Part shown: positions 49,299-57,599 of the stretch, one piece after another | Numbering within the stretch: the stretch's first letter is position 1 | How the letters are laid out: each line of letters starts with the position of its first letter | Origin: Thermanaeromonas toyohensis ToBE | GTDB lineage: Bacteria > Bacillota > DSM-521 > Neomoorellales > Neomoorellaceae | Length of the DNA: 64,000 bases | Assembly (NCBI RefSeq): GCF_900176005.1 | Contig: NZ_LT838272.1 | Location: 1,507,587-1,571,586 of the forward strand | Direction of reading: 5' to 3' | Position numbers and translations under genes: made by a program | The notes under the pieces: model-generated | Told to the model about the DNA's origin: nothing | The model's database searches: none | Seen by the model: only the letters and a program-made list of their open reading frames with translations

Positions 49299-49320
49299 CC
49301 CTCCCAGTAAGTTGGGAGGG
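49299..49320 (+). promoter_or_regulatory. Hairpin covering the ribosome site of the fliY-like gene
   Basis: CCCTCCCA (49299-49306) pairs perfectly with TGGGAGGG (49313-49320) around a 6-nt loop. GGGAGGG is the only plausible ribosome site for ATG 49331 (10-nt spacing), so the hairpin would hide it. A second good ribosome-site sequence, AAGGAGGTG at 49278-49286, lies upstream without a gene. Confidence 0.5.
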
Positions 49321-49330
49321 TCAGTTTATT

Positions 49331-50416
49331 ATGAAGCAGTTGCTGCCTTTGGTCAGGGAATTCGGGAAGAAGGAATTGCCCTCCTGGCTGGCGCCGCGGC
49401 TGGCACGAGTGCTGAGCAGCCGCTTGGGGTTTTTGCTGGGGCGGGTGGTGGAAGCTGTGCCGGCTGACGGAACGGTGCTGGGGCCAGGTACCTTCGTGGC
49501 AGCGCGTGGTATGGCAGACGGGTTCTCAGCGTGGATCGCCCTTACTCCCCTAGGGTTCGTGCATGCGGTAGCTGACACTCTTCTGGGAGGTGAGCCGCTG
49601 GTCCCGGATGACAGTTCCCCGGTGACAGAAGGGGAGGCGACCGTTCTGAGGGAGTTCTTCCAGGCTGCGGTCGAAGCTGCCGCTGAGGCGGTCGGTGTGG
49701 GAAACCCCGCTGAGGTGGACGTAGTGGAAGCGGTTTTCCGCGTGCCCGAAGGGGAGTACGGGACAGTAGACGTGGCCCTTGATGTGTTTGGGTTCCCGCG
49801 GGGCATTCTGCGTGTTGTCTTTCTTGCGCCGCTGAGGGAGGGCGGCGCCCAGACGCGGCCGGTGCTGGACGCAGTGCCCCTTACGGTAACAGTGACGGTT
49901 GAGAGCGTACCGGTCACAGCAGGTGAAGTGGCTTCCCTTGCTCCTGTATATTTGGTTTTGCTGGATACGGCGGATCCTTTAGCGGTGAAGATTAGTGTTG
50001 AGGGAACGCCGGTGTTTGCAGGGAGGTTGGGGCGCCGGGGCTACAGCTTTGTGGTCAAAATAGAAGGCCTGTTGGAAGGAGGGTTAGCTGTGCAGGAAGG
50101 AAATTTTGTGCCGCTGGAAGTTCCCGAGGTTCTCGGGGATGAGGCCCCGACCGGTGAGCCCCTGGGAATGGGGCGTCTCCACCGGGTCCCGCTGCAGCTG
50201 ACAGTGGAGGTTGGACGTGTGGTGAAAACGCTTGCCGAAGTGGCCGAGCTGAGGCCGGGGGACATTATCCACCTCAATAAGCCTTCCAGTGCTCCGGTAG
50301 ACCTTTTGGTGAACGGTGTTGTTGTGGCCCGGGGTGTCGTTGTGGACGCTGGCGGCCGCTATGCCGTGCAGGTGACCGAGATATTCCGGGGCGCTCAGGA
50401 AAGGACGGCACAGTAG
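49331..50416 (+). CDS. fliY: FliY/FliN-type flagellar motor switch protein with two SpoA domains
   Basis: 361 aa. The N-terminal 1-170 region resembles the CheC-like middle domain of FliM/FliY (TEGEATVLREFFQAAVEAAA). Residues about 170-250 look like a first SpoA domain and residues about 280-355 are a clear FliN/SpoA domain (VPLQLTVEVGRVVKTLAEVA, ELRPGDIIHLNKPSSAPVDL). It is therefore a fused switch-complex component forming the C-ring. No separate fliM is present in this window. ATG 49331 follows the hairpin described separately. Confidence 0.78.
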   Translation: MKQLLPLVREFGKKELPSWLAPRLARVLSSRLGFLLGRVVEAVPADGTVLGPGTFVAARGMADGFSAWIALTPLGFVHAVADTLLGGEPLVPDDSSPVTEGEATVLREFFQAAVEAAAEAVGVGNPAEVDVVEAVFRVPEGEYGTVDVALDVFGFPRGILRVVFLAPLREGGAQTRPVLDAVPLTVTVTVESVPVTAGEVASLAPVYLVLLDTADPLAVKISVEGTPVFAGRLGRRGYSFVVKIEGLLEGGLAVQEGNFVPLEVPEVLGDEAPTGEPLGMGRLHRVPLQLTVEVGRVVKTLAEVAELRPGDIIHLNKPSSAPVDLLVNGVVVARGVVVDAGGRYAVQVTEIFRGAQERTAQ

Positions 50417-50454
50417 CTGCGCGGGATTTCCCGTACAGAGGGTGGTAGCGAGAA

Positions 50455-50736
50455 ATGCTGGCGGGAATTAAGCTTTTTGTTATTTCGGTGGCTCTTCTGG
50501 CCGCGGTGTGGTTCTTGGGACGCAAGCTGGCACCGGGGGCCCGCTGCGGCCCCTTACGGGTACTAGGGTGGGCACGAGTTGATAGCGCGCTGATCGTGCT
50601 GATAGAAGCGACCGGGAGCCGGTTCCTTGTTGTTGCTTCACGTAATGCCGTGGCGGTAGAGAAGCTTTGTGAAGGAACGAAGGAGGGATTAGAAGAGTGC
50701 TCAAAGGATTCTACACCAGCGCTTGCGGGCTCATGA
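50455..50736 (+). CDS. fliO: FliO/FliZ-like flagellar biosynthesis protein
   Basis: 93 aa: one N-terminal membrane helix (5-22) and a small cytoplasmic beta domain (LRVLGWARVDSALIVLIEAT, FLVVASRNAVAVEKL), the FliO pattern. It helps assemble the FliP/Q/R export gate. Located after the switch gene as usual, but fliP itself is about 13 kb further on, at 63716. Overlaps the flgF-like gene by 40 bp. Confidence 0.75.
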   Translation: MLAGIKLFVISVALLAAVWFLGRKLAPGARCGPLRVLGWARVDSALIVLIEATGSRFLVVASRNAVAVEKLCEGTKEGLEECSKDSTPALAGS

Positions 50737-51419
50737 CCGGCTTACGCCGGCTGGATGTGGTTGCCGACAACGCCGCGAACCTTAACACGCCGGGGTTTTT
50801 GAGGCGGCGGTACGCGATACAGGCAGGGTTCGGGCGTGCGCTCGAAGCAGTTGCCGGCGGGTACAGTGCTCCGGTCGGTACTGCGCGCCCGGTTGTAGTG
50901 GTGACAGATGTCCCTTGCGCGGCCGGACCGGGAGAACTGAAGCACACCGGCCGGCCGCTGGATGTGGCCGCAGAAGACGGCCTGTTTTTTGCTGTAATGC
51001 AGGGAGGAAATGTGTTCTACACTCGGAACGGGCATTTCCAGGTGCTGCCGAACGGCGTACTGGCGGACGCAGCGGGCAGGCCGGTGCTGGGGACGGACGG
51101 CAACCCGGTGGTGGTGGGGAGAGAGGACTTCCTCGTTTTGCCAGACGGTACCGTGACCGCCCCGGATGGCGTAACTTTGGGCCAGCTGGGGCTCTGGCGG
51201 GTCGAAAACCCGGTTCCGGCCGGCGGCGGGCTCTATCAGGGGCTGGCCGTAACCGCTACGGGTAGGGTACGCCAGGGATGGCTGTGCGGGCCGAACACTT
51301 CGCTGGCTCAGGAGAGTGTCGAGCTGGTGGCGGTCCAGAGAGCGTTCGAATCTGCGCAGCGTGTCTTGGTGGCGGAAGACCAGGCGCTGGGGTCGCTGAT
51401 CTCAGCGGTCAGGGCTTAA
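50697..51419 (+). CDS. flgF: Flagellar basal-body rod protein FlgF-like
   Basis: 240 aa, axial family: GFYTSACGLMTGLRRLDVVA, DNAANLNTPGFLRRR, LDVAAEDGLFFAVMQGGN, YTRNGHFQVLPNGVLADAAG and the C-terminal ESVELVAVQRAFESAQRVL. The order before flgG and the shorter length suggest FlgF. GTG 50697 lies inside the end of fliO. Confidence 0.85.
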   Translation: MLKGFYTSACGLMTGLRRLDVVADNAANLNTPGFLRRRYAIQAGFGRALEAVAGGYSAPVGTARPVVVVTDVPCAAGPGELKHTGRPLDVAAEDGLFFAVMQGGNVFYTRNGHFQVLPNGVLADAAGRPVLGTDGNPVVVGREDFLVLPDGTVTAPDGVTLGQLGLWRVENPVPAGGGLYQGLAVTATGRVRQGWLCGPNTSLAQESVELVAVQRAFESAQRVLVAEDQALGSLISAVRA

Positions 51420-51468
51420 ATGTTTCTGTCTGTAGAAACTGGAGAACAACAAGGAGGGTGGAAACAGC

Positions 51469-52227
51469 ATGCGTGCGATGTGGACGGCCGCGGCCGGCAT
51501 GTCTACGCAGCAGGCCGCGGTGGACGTGACGGCCAACAACGTAGCAAACGCCAACACGCCCGGGTTCAAGCGGGCTGTAGCGGCAGTTATTGAGCTGGCC
51601 CGCGAGGAAGCGCGGCCGGCGACCTCCGAGTTTCCGGCGCTAGAGGTAGGGACGGGTTCGGGAGCCCTTGCTACTCTGTCCGTGGTAACCCAGGGACCGC
51701 TGGTGGAGACGGGGGTACCGACGCATCTGGCGCTCGAAGGGGACGGCTTCTTTGTGCTGGAAGGACCGCAGGGCCCTGTGTACACAAGGGCGGGGCAGTT
51801 TCGTATCAGCCCCGACGGGTATTTGGTCTCAATGCATGGGTGGCGCGTGCGGGGTGCCGGGGCCATTCCGCGTGAAGCCGTCGGATTGGCGGTCGGGCGC
51901 GACGGCCGGGTGCTGGCGGTGATGCCGGACGGCACCCAGCGGGAAGTGGGGCGGATCGTTCTGGCCCGCTTCAGGGCGCCGTCAGCGCTCGCGTCAGCAG
52001 GCGACGGCTGCTACCGTGAATCCCCGGCTTCCGGTCCGCCGGAGGAGGTCCGCCCAGGCGAGCGCGGCGCGGGTGTGGTGTTGCAGGGGTTCCTTGAGAG
52101 GTCGAACGTGGACCTGGCCCAGGAGATGGTTTCCCTCATCGCCGCGCAGCGGGTCTACGAGGTGTGCGCCAAAGTCATCCAGGTGGGTGACGAAATGCTG
52201 GCCACGGCAAACAGCATCAAGCGCTAA
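51469..52227 (+). CDS. flgG: Flagellar distal rod protein FlgG
   Basis: 252 aa. MWTAAAGMSTQQAAVDVTAN, NVANANTPGFKRA, LALEGDGFFVLEGPQGPVYT and the C-terminal LERSNVDLAQEMVSLIAAQR with VGDEMLATANSIKR. AAGGAGGGTGG precedes ATG 51469. Standard length. The previous gene is a paralogue. Confidence 0.92.
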   Translation: MRAMWTAAAGMSTQQAAVDVTANNVANANTPGFKRAVAAVIELAREEARPATSEFPALEVGTGSGALATLSVVTQGPLVETGVPTHLALEGDGFFVLEGPQGPVYTRAGQFRISPDGYLVSMHGWRVRGAGAIPREAVGLAVGRDGRVLAVMPDGTQREVGRIVLARFRAPSALASAGDGCYRESPASGPPEEVRPGERGAGVVLQGFLERSNVDLAQEMVSLIAAQRVYEVCAKVIQVGDEMLATANSIKR

Positions 52228-52250
52228 ACACTTTTTAGGGGGTGATCGGA

Positions 52251-52919
52251 ATGGCGCAACTAGATATCTCCCTGGCAGCAAAGGTGGCCTCCGCGTGCGC
52301 GCAGGCCCGGACGGCACAGGCGGTTTCCAGTACTCTTAGGGAAACGGGGACCACAGGCAGCTTTTGGGTTATTCTGGCAGAGACGCTGTCGCGAAAGGAC
52401 ACCAGCGGTTCCGGCACAGTGAACGGAAGCGACCCGGTCATGGGCGGGCGGCCGGAGTGCGGTCAGGGCCGGTGTCCGCCGGGCCTGCGCCCGATATTCG
52501 AGGCCGCCGCCCGCGAGACAGGCCTGCCTGTCGCGCTTCTCGAGGCTGTCGCTGAGGCGGAATCGGGTTTCAACCCCAGGGCGGTTTCTCCGGCGGGCGC
52601 GGCAGGATTAATGCAGCTGATGCCGTCGACGGCGCGGGCACTCGGCGTGACAGACGTGTTTGACCCCTGGCAGAACGTTCTGGCCGGGGCGCGGTACCTG
52701 CGCGGCCTCCTGGACCGCTTCGGGAGCCTTGAACTGGCCCTGGCAGCGTACAATGCGGGGCCCGGCGCGGTGGAAAAGTGGGGCGGCGTGCCCCGTTACC
52801 GGGAAACGCGGTCTTATGTGTCTAAAATTTTGGCGTCGCTGGGCCGGGATCCTGGGGGTGCGCCGCCTTGTTCGGCGGTGCCAGCAACGAAGAACGCGGT
52901 ATGGGTCTGGTCTCGCTGA
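52251..52919 (+). CDS. Lytic transglycosylase (SLT domain)
   Basis: 222 aa. The C-terminal half is a soluble-lytic-transglycosylase domain: EAVAEAESGFNPRAVSPAGA with the catalytic Glu in 'AEAESGFN', GLMQLMPSTARALGV, FDPWQNVLAGARYLRGLLDR and LALAAYNAGPGAVEKWGG. It cuts peptidoglycan with a 1,6-anhydro product, presumably to let the rod pass the wall (a FlgJ-like role). The N-terminal 75 residues are disordered. No signal peptide, as for proteins exported by the flagellar apparatus. ATG 52251 after GGGGGTGA. Confidence 0.88.
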   Translation: MAQLDISLAAKVASACAQARTAQAVSSTLRETGTTGSFWVILAETLSRKDTSGSGTVNGSDPVMGGRPECGQGRCPPGLRPIFEAAARETGLPVALLEAVAEAESGFNPRAVSPAGAAGLMQLMPSTARALGVTDVFDPWQNVLAGARYLRGLLDRFGSLELALAAYNAGPGAVEKWGGVPRYRETRSYVSKILASLGRDPGGAPPCSAVPATKNAVWVWSR

Positions 52920-53314
52920 AAGGAGGCAGGCTGAGCGGTGCCGCGTTCCTGGGGGTGAGGCCGCTGGCCTGCCTCCTAGCGGCTCTGGTGGAGGCGGGTT
53001 GCTGCCAGGAATTTACCAAGTGCTTTTCCGAGGTTCTTACGCATACGGAAAGGGTTGATTGCAGGCTGTACCGTGCGTCAGCTAAAGAGCTGGCTGCCCT
53101 GGCGCGGCGGGCTATTTCGCAGCTTAACCCGGTCTTAAAGCCGCACACGGCGCTCGCCAAGGAGATACTGCTGTGGTTTCTGCGGCACAGAGGGGAGGTG
53201 GTGCTGGGCTGGCGCTTTCGCGTTAGCGAAGCGTCCCGGGATGTGGCAGTATTGGTGGTGCGTAACGGAAAGGGCGATATATCTGACGCTTTGGGAGAGG
53301 GAGTAAAGGTGTGA
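52901..53314 (+). CDS. Unknown protein in the flagellar operon
   Basis: About 137 aa, not recognised. It overlaps the transglycosylase end and precedes flgK, the place where flgN (hook-filament junction chaperone) or flgM usually stand. I see Cys-rich LVEAGCCQEFTKCF, a helical middle (ASAKELAALARRAISQL) and a beta end (VVLGWRFRVSEASRDVAVLV). Start unsure: ATG 52901 has a weak ribosome site, while AAAGGAGG at 52919-52926 is followed in frame only by CTG 52931 and GTG 52955. Could be a diverged flagellar chaperone. Confidence 0.5.
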   Translation: MGLVSLKGGRLSGAAFLGVRPLACLLAALVEAGCCQEFTKCFSEVLTHTERVDCRLYRASAKELAALARRAISQLNPVLKPHTALAKEILLWFLRHRGEVVLGWRFRVSEASRDVAVLVVRNGKGDISDALGEGVKV

Positions 53315-53400
53315 CGGGAATCCTGTGGTAATGGACTGCCCGCCATAGCAAGGCCCAAAGGCAACATTAGTTAACATTACTTGGAAGGAGGTAGGATGTT

Positions 53401-54762
53401 TTGAGTAACTTGTTTGCGGCTATGGAAGCGGCTTCGCGGGCCATAGGGGCCCACCGGGCGGCACTCGAGGCGCGGGGACAGAACGCTGCTAACGCTACGA
53501 CTCCTGGCTACGCCCGGGAGCGGGTACAGCTCCGCAGTGCGGCACTTTTGACCCCGGCCGGAGGGCTGCCGGTACTTGTGGGTGTCGAGGCCACCGGCGT
53601 GGAAAGGATGACTGACTCCTTTGTTGATGCTGAGTCGCGGCGTGCCTTAGGTGCCCACGCGCGCTGGCAGGAGGCGCTGCGTGTTTATGAGGAGTTCGAA
53701 AGCGGTATGGGCGGGCCGGGTGACCCGAACCTGGAAGAAGCCTGCGACGCACTGTGGGCGTCCCTGCAGGACCTGGTTATGCAGCCTGAAAATCGTGCGG
53801 TACGTGCGGTGGTTATACAGCGGGCCGAGGCTTTCTGCGATGCGGTGCGACGGACTGCGTCGTTCGCGAAGGATATGCGGCATTCTCTTGATGGCCGCGT
53901 CAACGCCCTGGTGGAACGGGTTAACGGGTTGGCGGAACAGATTGCGAAGATTAATGGGGAGATCCTACAGGCGCGTGCGGCGGGGCGGGAAACCCCTTCT
54001 CTGCTTGACGAACGCGACCGGCTGCTGGACGAACTGGCGGAGCTCGTCGGTGCTAGCGTTCTAGAACGGCCGGACGGCACGGTTGTGGTAACTGCCGGCA
54101 ATGGAGTGCTGGTCAGCGGGCCGGTGGCGAACCGAATGAGATACCAGGGCGGGCGTTTGCTTTGGGAGCGCACTGGCGCGGAAGTCCGCCTGGAAGAGGG
54201 TACCGTGGCCGGGGTCTTCGAAGGCGCGGCCGCAGTAGAATCCTTCCTGGCACAGCTCGACGCGGCGGTGCGGGGGCTGAGGGAGGCGGTCAATGCGGTA
54301 CACCGGAATGGTTTCGGTCTGGACGGGTCCACAGGCCTGGATTTCTTTGCTGGAGGTGCACTCGATCTGGAGTTAAATCCGCTGTTGAGGGAAAGGCCGG
54401 AGCGGATCGCAACAGCGTCTTCGCCCGCCGGGATACCCGGCGATCCTTCCAATGCGCTCGCGCTGGCACGTGCCGTGGACAGCGCACCGGTTCTTGGGGA
54501 TCTCCCCTTCCGGGAGGCCGTCCGCGCTCTGACGGTCGGGGTGGGTACAGCGGCGGCAGGGGCCCGTGATGCGGAGAAGCTTGCGGCCGCTGTACGGGAT
54601 TCCGTGTTGCGGCAGCGCGACCAGATCCGGGGTGTGTCCCTGGACGAGGAGACGGTGGGCATGGTGCAGCACCAGCGCGCTATAGAAGCAGCCGCCCGGT
54701 ACGTGACCGCCGTCGACCAGGCCATAGAGGCGCTGTTTGAAATGGGTGCCGTTGGCCGCTAA
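53401..54762 (+). CDS. flgK: Flagellar hook-associated protein 1, FlgK
   Basis: 453 aa, first hook-filament junction protein. N-terminus AIGAHRAALEARGQNAANAT and TPGYARERVQL; middle with FVDAESRRALGAHARWQEAL, VNGLAEQIAKINGEI and SLLDERDRLLDELAELV; C-terminus GVSLDEETVGMVQHQRAIEA with ARYVTAVDQAIEALFEM. Complete axial signatures. TTG 53401 with AAGGAGGTAG upstream. Confidence 0.93.
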   Translation: MSNLFAAMEAASRAIGAHRAALEARGQNAANATTPGYARERVQLRSAALLTPAGGLPVLVGVEATGVERMTDSFVDAESRRALGAHARWQEALRVYEEFESGMGGPGDPNLEEACDALWASLQDLVMQPENRAVRAVVIQRAEAFCDAVRRTASFAKDMRHSLDGRVNALVERVNGLAEQIAKINGEILQARAAGRETPSLLDERDRLLDELAELVGASVLERPDGTVVVTAGNGVLVSGPVANRMRYQGGRLLWERTGAEVRLEEGTVAGVFEGAAAVESFLAQLDAAVRGLREAVNAVHRNGFGLDGSTGLDFFAGGALDLELNPLLRERPERIATASSPAGIPGDPSNALALARAVDSAPVLGDLPFREAVRALTVGVGTAAAGARDAEKLAAAVRDSVLRQRDQIRGVSLDEETVGMVQHQRAIEAAARYVTAVDQAIEALFEMGAVGR

Positions 54763-54799
54763 ATGGTTCGATAAAGCGTTTCGGGAGGTGCGTTGAGAG

Positions 54800-55666
54800 G
54801 TGCGTGTAACAGAAAGTGTCATTGTGGGGACCGTGCTGCGCAACATCCAGCGCAGTTTTGAAACCAGGGAAGAACTGCAGCGGCGCCTGGCGACCGGGAA
54901 AAAGGTCGCCCTGGCGTCCGACGGGCCGGCCGACGCGGCGGAAGCTTTCCGCCTGCGGTCGGCGGTGAGGCGGGAGGAGCAGTACAGCCGCAATGCGGCT
55001 ATGCTCCGGGAGTGGCTCGACGCGCAGGACGCCGCCCTTTCCCAGGCCTGCGATGTGCTGCAGAGGGCGCGGGACCTCGCCGTTCAGGGGGCGAGCGACA
55101 CAAACGATTACGCCTCGCGGAGGTTCCTGGCGCTCGAAGTGGCCCAGCTGTTCGGACACCTGCTCCAAATAGCCAACAGCAGGTTCGGGGGGCAGTTCCT
55201 GTTCGGGGGCAGCCGGACCGAAGAGGCCCCGTTCCTGCCGGACGGTACCTATGTAGGGAATGCTGACCGGCTGGAACGGGAGGTGGGCTTCAACCTTACG
55301 GTTCCCGCAGGTCTCGATGGCGGGGCTGTCTTCGGTCCGGCCTTTGCTGCCCTGGTGTCGCTGCGGGCCGCGCTGGAGAGCGGTTCCGGTAGCGATATTT
55401 CGGACCGCATCGGCGACATCGACGCGGCCCTTGACAACATCCTGGCGGTGCGGGCCGAAGTGGGGGCACGGCGCAACAGGGTGGACGACGCCGGCCGGCT
55501 GGCGGACGAGAAGGTGTACACGGCACAGCGGCTGCTTGCCGAAGTGGAAGACGCGGACCTGCCCCTCACGGCTGTACAGCTGTCCGCGGCCGAGGCCGGT
55601 TACCAGTTTGCCCTGAAGGCGGGAGCGTACCTCGTGCGATCTTCCCTCCTGGATTTCTTACGGTAA
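54800..55666 (+). CDS. flgL: Flagellar hook-associated protein 3, FlgL
   Basis: 288 aa. N-terminal flagellin-like helix (RSFETREELQRRLATGKKVA with LASDGPADAAEAFRLRSAV), NSRFGGQFLFGGSRTEEAPF typical of FlgL, and C-terminal helix (AEVEDADLPLTAVQLSAAEA). Second junction protein. GTG 54800 after GGGAGGTGCG. No flagellin gene is seen in the window. Confidence 0.92.
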   Translation: MRVTESVIVGTVLRNIQRSFETREELQRRLATGKKVALASDGPADAAEAFRLRSAVRREEQYSRNAAMLREWLDAQDAALSQACDVLQRARDLAVQGASDTNDYASRRFLALEVAQLFGHLLQIANSRFGGQFLFGGSRTEEAPFLPDGTYVGNADRLEREVGFNLTVPAGLDGGAVFGPAFAALVSLRAALESGSGSDISDRIGDIDAALDNILAVRAEVGARRNRVDDAGRLADEKVYTAQRLLAEVEDADLPLTAVQLSAAEAGYQFALKAGAYLVRSSLLDFLR

Positions 55667-55680
55667 AAGGGAGTGATTTC

Positions 55681-57597
55681 GTGGCGACCGTAAGTCTCTG
55701 CATGATCGTGAAGGACGAGGCGGAGAACCTGCCGCGATGTCTGGAGAGCGCCCGTGGGGCTGTGGACGAAGTAGTGGTGGTAGACACCGGATCGTCGGAC
55801 GGAACGCCGGAGGTGGCGGCGGCGTTCGGTGCGCGGGTGCTTCACGTATCCTGGACGGACGACTTTTCCGCCGCGCGGAATGTGTCCCTTGACGCAGCAC
55901 GGGGGGACTGGGTGCTCTGGCTGGACGCGGACGAGGAGCTGGTGGACCCCGGTGCTGTGCGGGAATCAGTGGAACGCGCCGGGGAAGTCTCCGGTTTCCT
56001 GCTGACCGTGGTGAACTTCATCGGCACCGACACGCCTGGTCCGGATGCCGTAGCAAACCCGTCCCTGCGGCTGTTCCGGAACAGGCCGGAACACCGGTTT
56101 TCGGGGGCCATTCACGAACAGATAGCGGCGGCGGTAGCTGCTACCGGCCCGCTGGGTTGGTGTCCAGCTAGAATCAACCACTATGGTTACTTGCTTCGGT
56201 CCGTGTTAAAGAAGGCCAAGGTGGAGCGCAACCTGGGGATACTAGAACGGATGGCAAGAGAAAACCCGCGTGACTCCTTTACGCGGTTCAACCTGGGGGT
56301 CGAATATACGCGGCTCTGCAGGTGGGAAGATGCGCTGCGGGAGTTCCAGGCGGCGTTTCCCTCTTTACCGGCGGGATTGGAAACAGCTTACGCCCCGGTG
56401 CTGCTGAAAAACATCGTCCTCTGCCTCCGGGAGCTAGGGAGGTACGACGAAGCGATGGCCGTGCTTCGCGACGCTGAGGCGGCGTACCCGGATTACACCG
56501 ACCTGACTTATGCCCGGGGTGCAGTATTACTGGCCGCAGGTTGCTGGTCGGAAGCGGTGCGGGCGTTCCGCGAGTGCCTCCGGAGGGGTGAATCGGGGCA
56601 AAGGCACATTACGGAGCTAGGGGTCGGTGGATACAAGGCGCTGACTGGCTTGGGCTTCGCGCTCTGGCGCATGGGCGACCGCCAGGGGGCCGCCGTTTCC
56701 CTGGCGGAGGCTCTCCGGCAGGAGCCCCGCTGTGCGGAGGCCGCATGCGCGCTGGCAAATGTGCTTTTGGACGGCGGTATGGCGCCGCGGAACGTTGCCG
56801 CAACAGTGGCACCCCTAGCGAAAGGCGCGGCGGTGCGGGCCCTGGCGGGTCTTTTTCTGGAGCGGCGCTGTCCCGAGGAGGCCCTGGCGGTCGCTGGTGG
56901 GGACAGGGTGGTGCGCGCACGCTCCTTCTGGCAAAAAGGTGATGTTGCGGTAGCGCTGAATGAGCTCGAGGGGGTCGGCACTCCAGAAGCAGCCTGGTTG
57001 CGCGGTGTGTTTTTGGCTGCGAAAGGCGATTCTGCAGGGGCGGTTGCCGAATTCGAAAGGCTACGGGAATTGCTGCCGGAACATGCTGAGGCAGGCCTCG
57101 CCTTTGTGGGTCGCGGAGGGAAACCTTCTCCCGTGGCCCTCGGCGATCTCGCTTTGCTCTTGGCTGAAGGGGGGTGGCGCGAAGGGGCCGTAAGGGCAGC
57201 GGAGCTTTGCAGCGACCCCGTCGCAGCGGGGGATGTGCTGCGGCGGGCCGGATTGCGTGAGGAAGCTGCACAGCGGTACACAGGTGCGTGGCTGGCGGGA
57301 GCGGAGCTCCACGCAGAAGCATTGGACTTTCTGGTGGCGGTGGCTAAAGAGCATGGCATGGTAGAGGAAGCGGTGTTGCTGGCGGAGGCCGCATGGCAGA
57401 AAGCTCCGACCCCGGCGCGATGCGTCAGGCTGGCAACCAGCCTGGCGGCCGCGGGGAGGCCGGGCGATGCACTTGAGGTCCTGCGGGAAGGGGGGAGGAT
57501 GTTTCCTTACGCTGAAACTATGGAGCTCGCATACCGGGCGATAGAAATAGCCCGGAATATATCGCAAGTTTCAGAAGAAAGCGGAAAAAGGGGGTAA
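55681..57597 (+). CDS. GT2 glycosyltransferase with TPR region
   Basis: 638 aa. Residues 1-95 hold a GT-A domain: SLCMIVKDEAENLPRCLESA, VVVDTGSSDGT, DFSAARNVSLDAARGDWVLW and the DxD motif in WLDADEEL. Residues about 175-620 are tetratricopeptide-like helical repeats (FTRFNLGVEYTRLCRWEDAL; ALRQEPRCAEAACALANVLL). This GT2-TPR architecture is common next to flagellar genes of clostridia, where it is linked to flagellin glycosylation. It sits between flgL and fliD, and the dTDP-rhamnose genes lie nearby, so transfer of a deoxyhexose to flagellin is a reasonable inference. Confidence 0.82.
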   Translation: MATVSLCMIVKDEAENLPRCLESARGAVDEVVVVDTGSSDGTPEVAAAFGARVLHVSWTDDFSAARNVSLDAARGDWVLWLDADEELVDPGAVRESVERAGEVSGFLLTVVNFIGTDTPGPDAVANPSLRLFRNRPEHRFSGAIHEQIAAAVAATGPLGWCPARINHYGYLLRSVLKKAKVERNLGILERMARENPRDSFTRFNLGVEYTRLCRWEDALREFQAAFPSLPAGLETAYAPVLLKNIVLCLRELGRYDEAMAVLRDAEAAYPDYTDLTYARGAVLLAAGCWSEAVRAFRECLRRGESGQRHITELGVGGYKALTGLGFALWRMGDRQGAAVSLAEALRQEPRCAEAACALANVLLDGGMAPRNVAATVAPLAKGAAVRALAGLFLERRCPEEALAVAGGDRVVRARSFWQKGDVAVALNELEGVGTPEAAWLRGVFLAAKGDSAGAVAEFERLRELLPEHAEAGLAFVGRGGKPSPVALGDLALLLAEGGWREGAVRAAELCSDPVAAGDVLRRAGLREEAAQRYTGAWLAGAELHAEALDFLVAVAKEHGMVEEAVLLAEAAWQKAPTPARCVRLATSLAAAGRPGDALEVLREGGRMFPYAETMELAYRAIEIARNISQVSEESGKRG

Positions 57598-57599
57598 CA

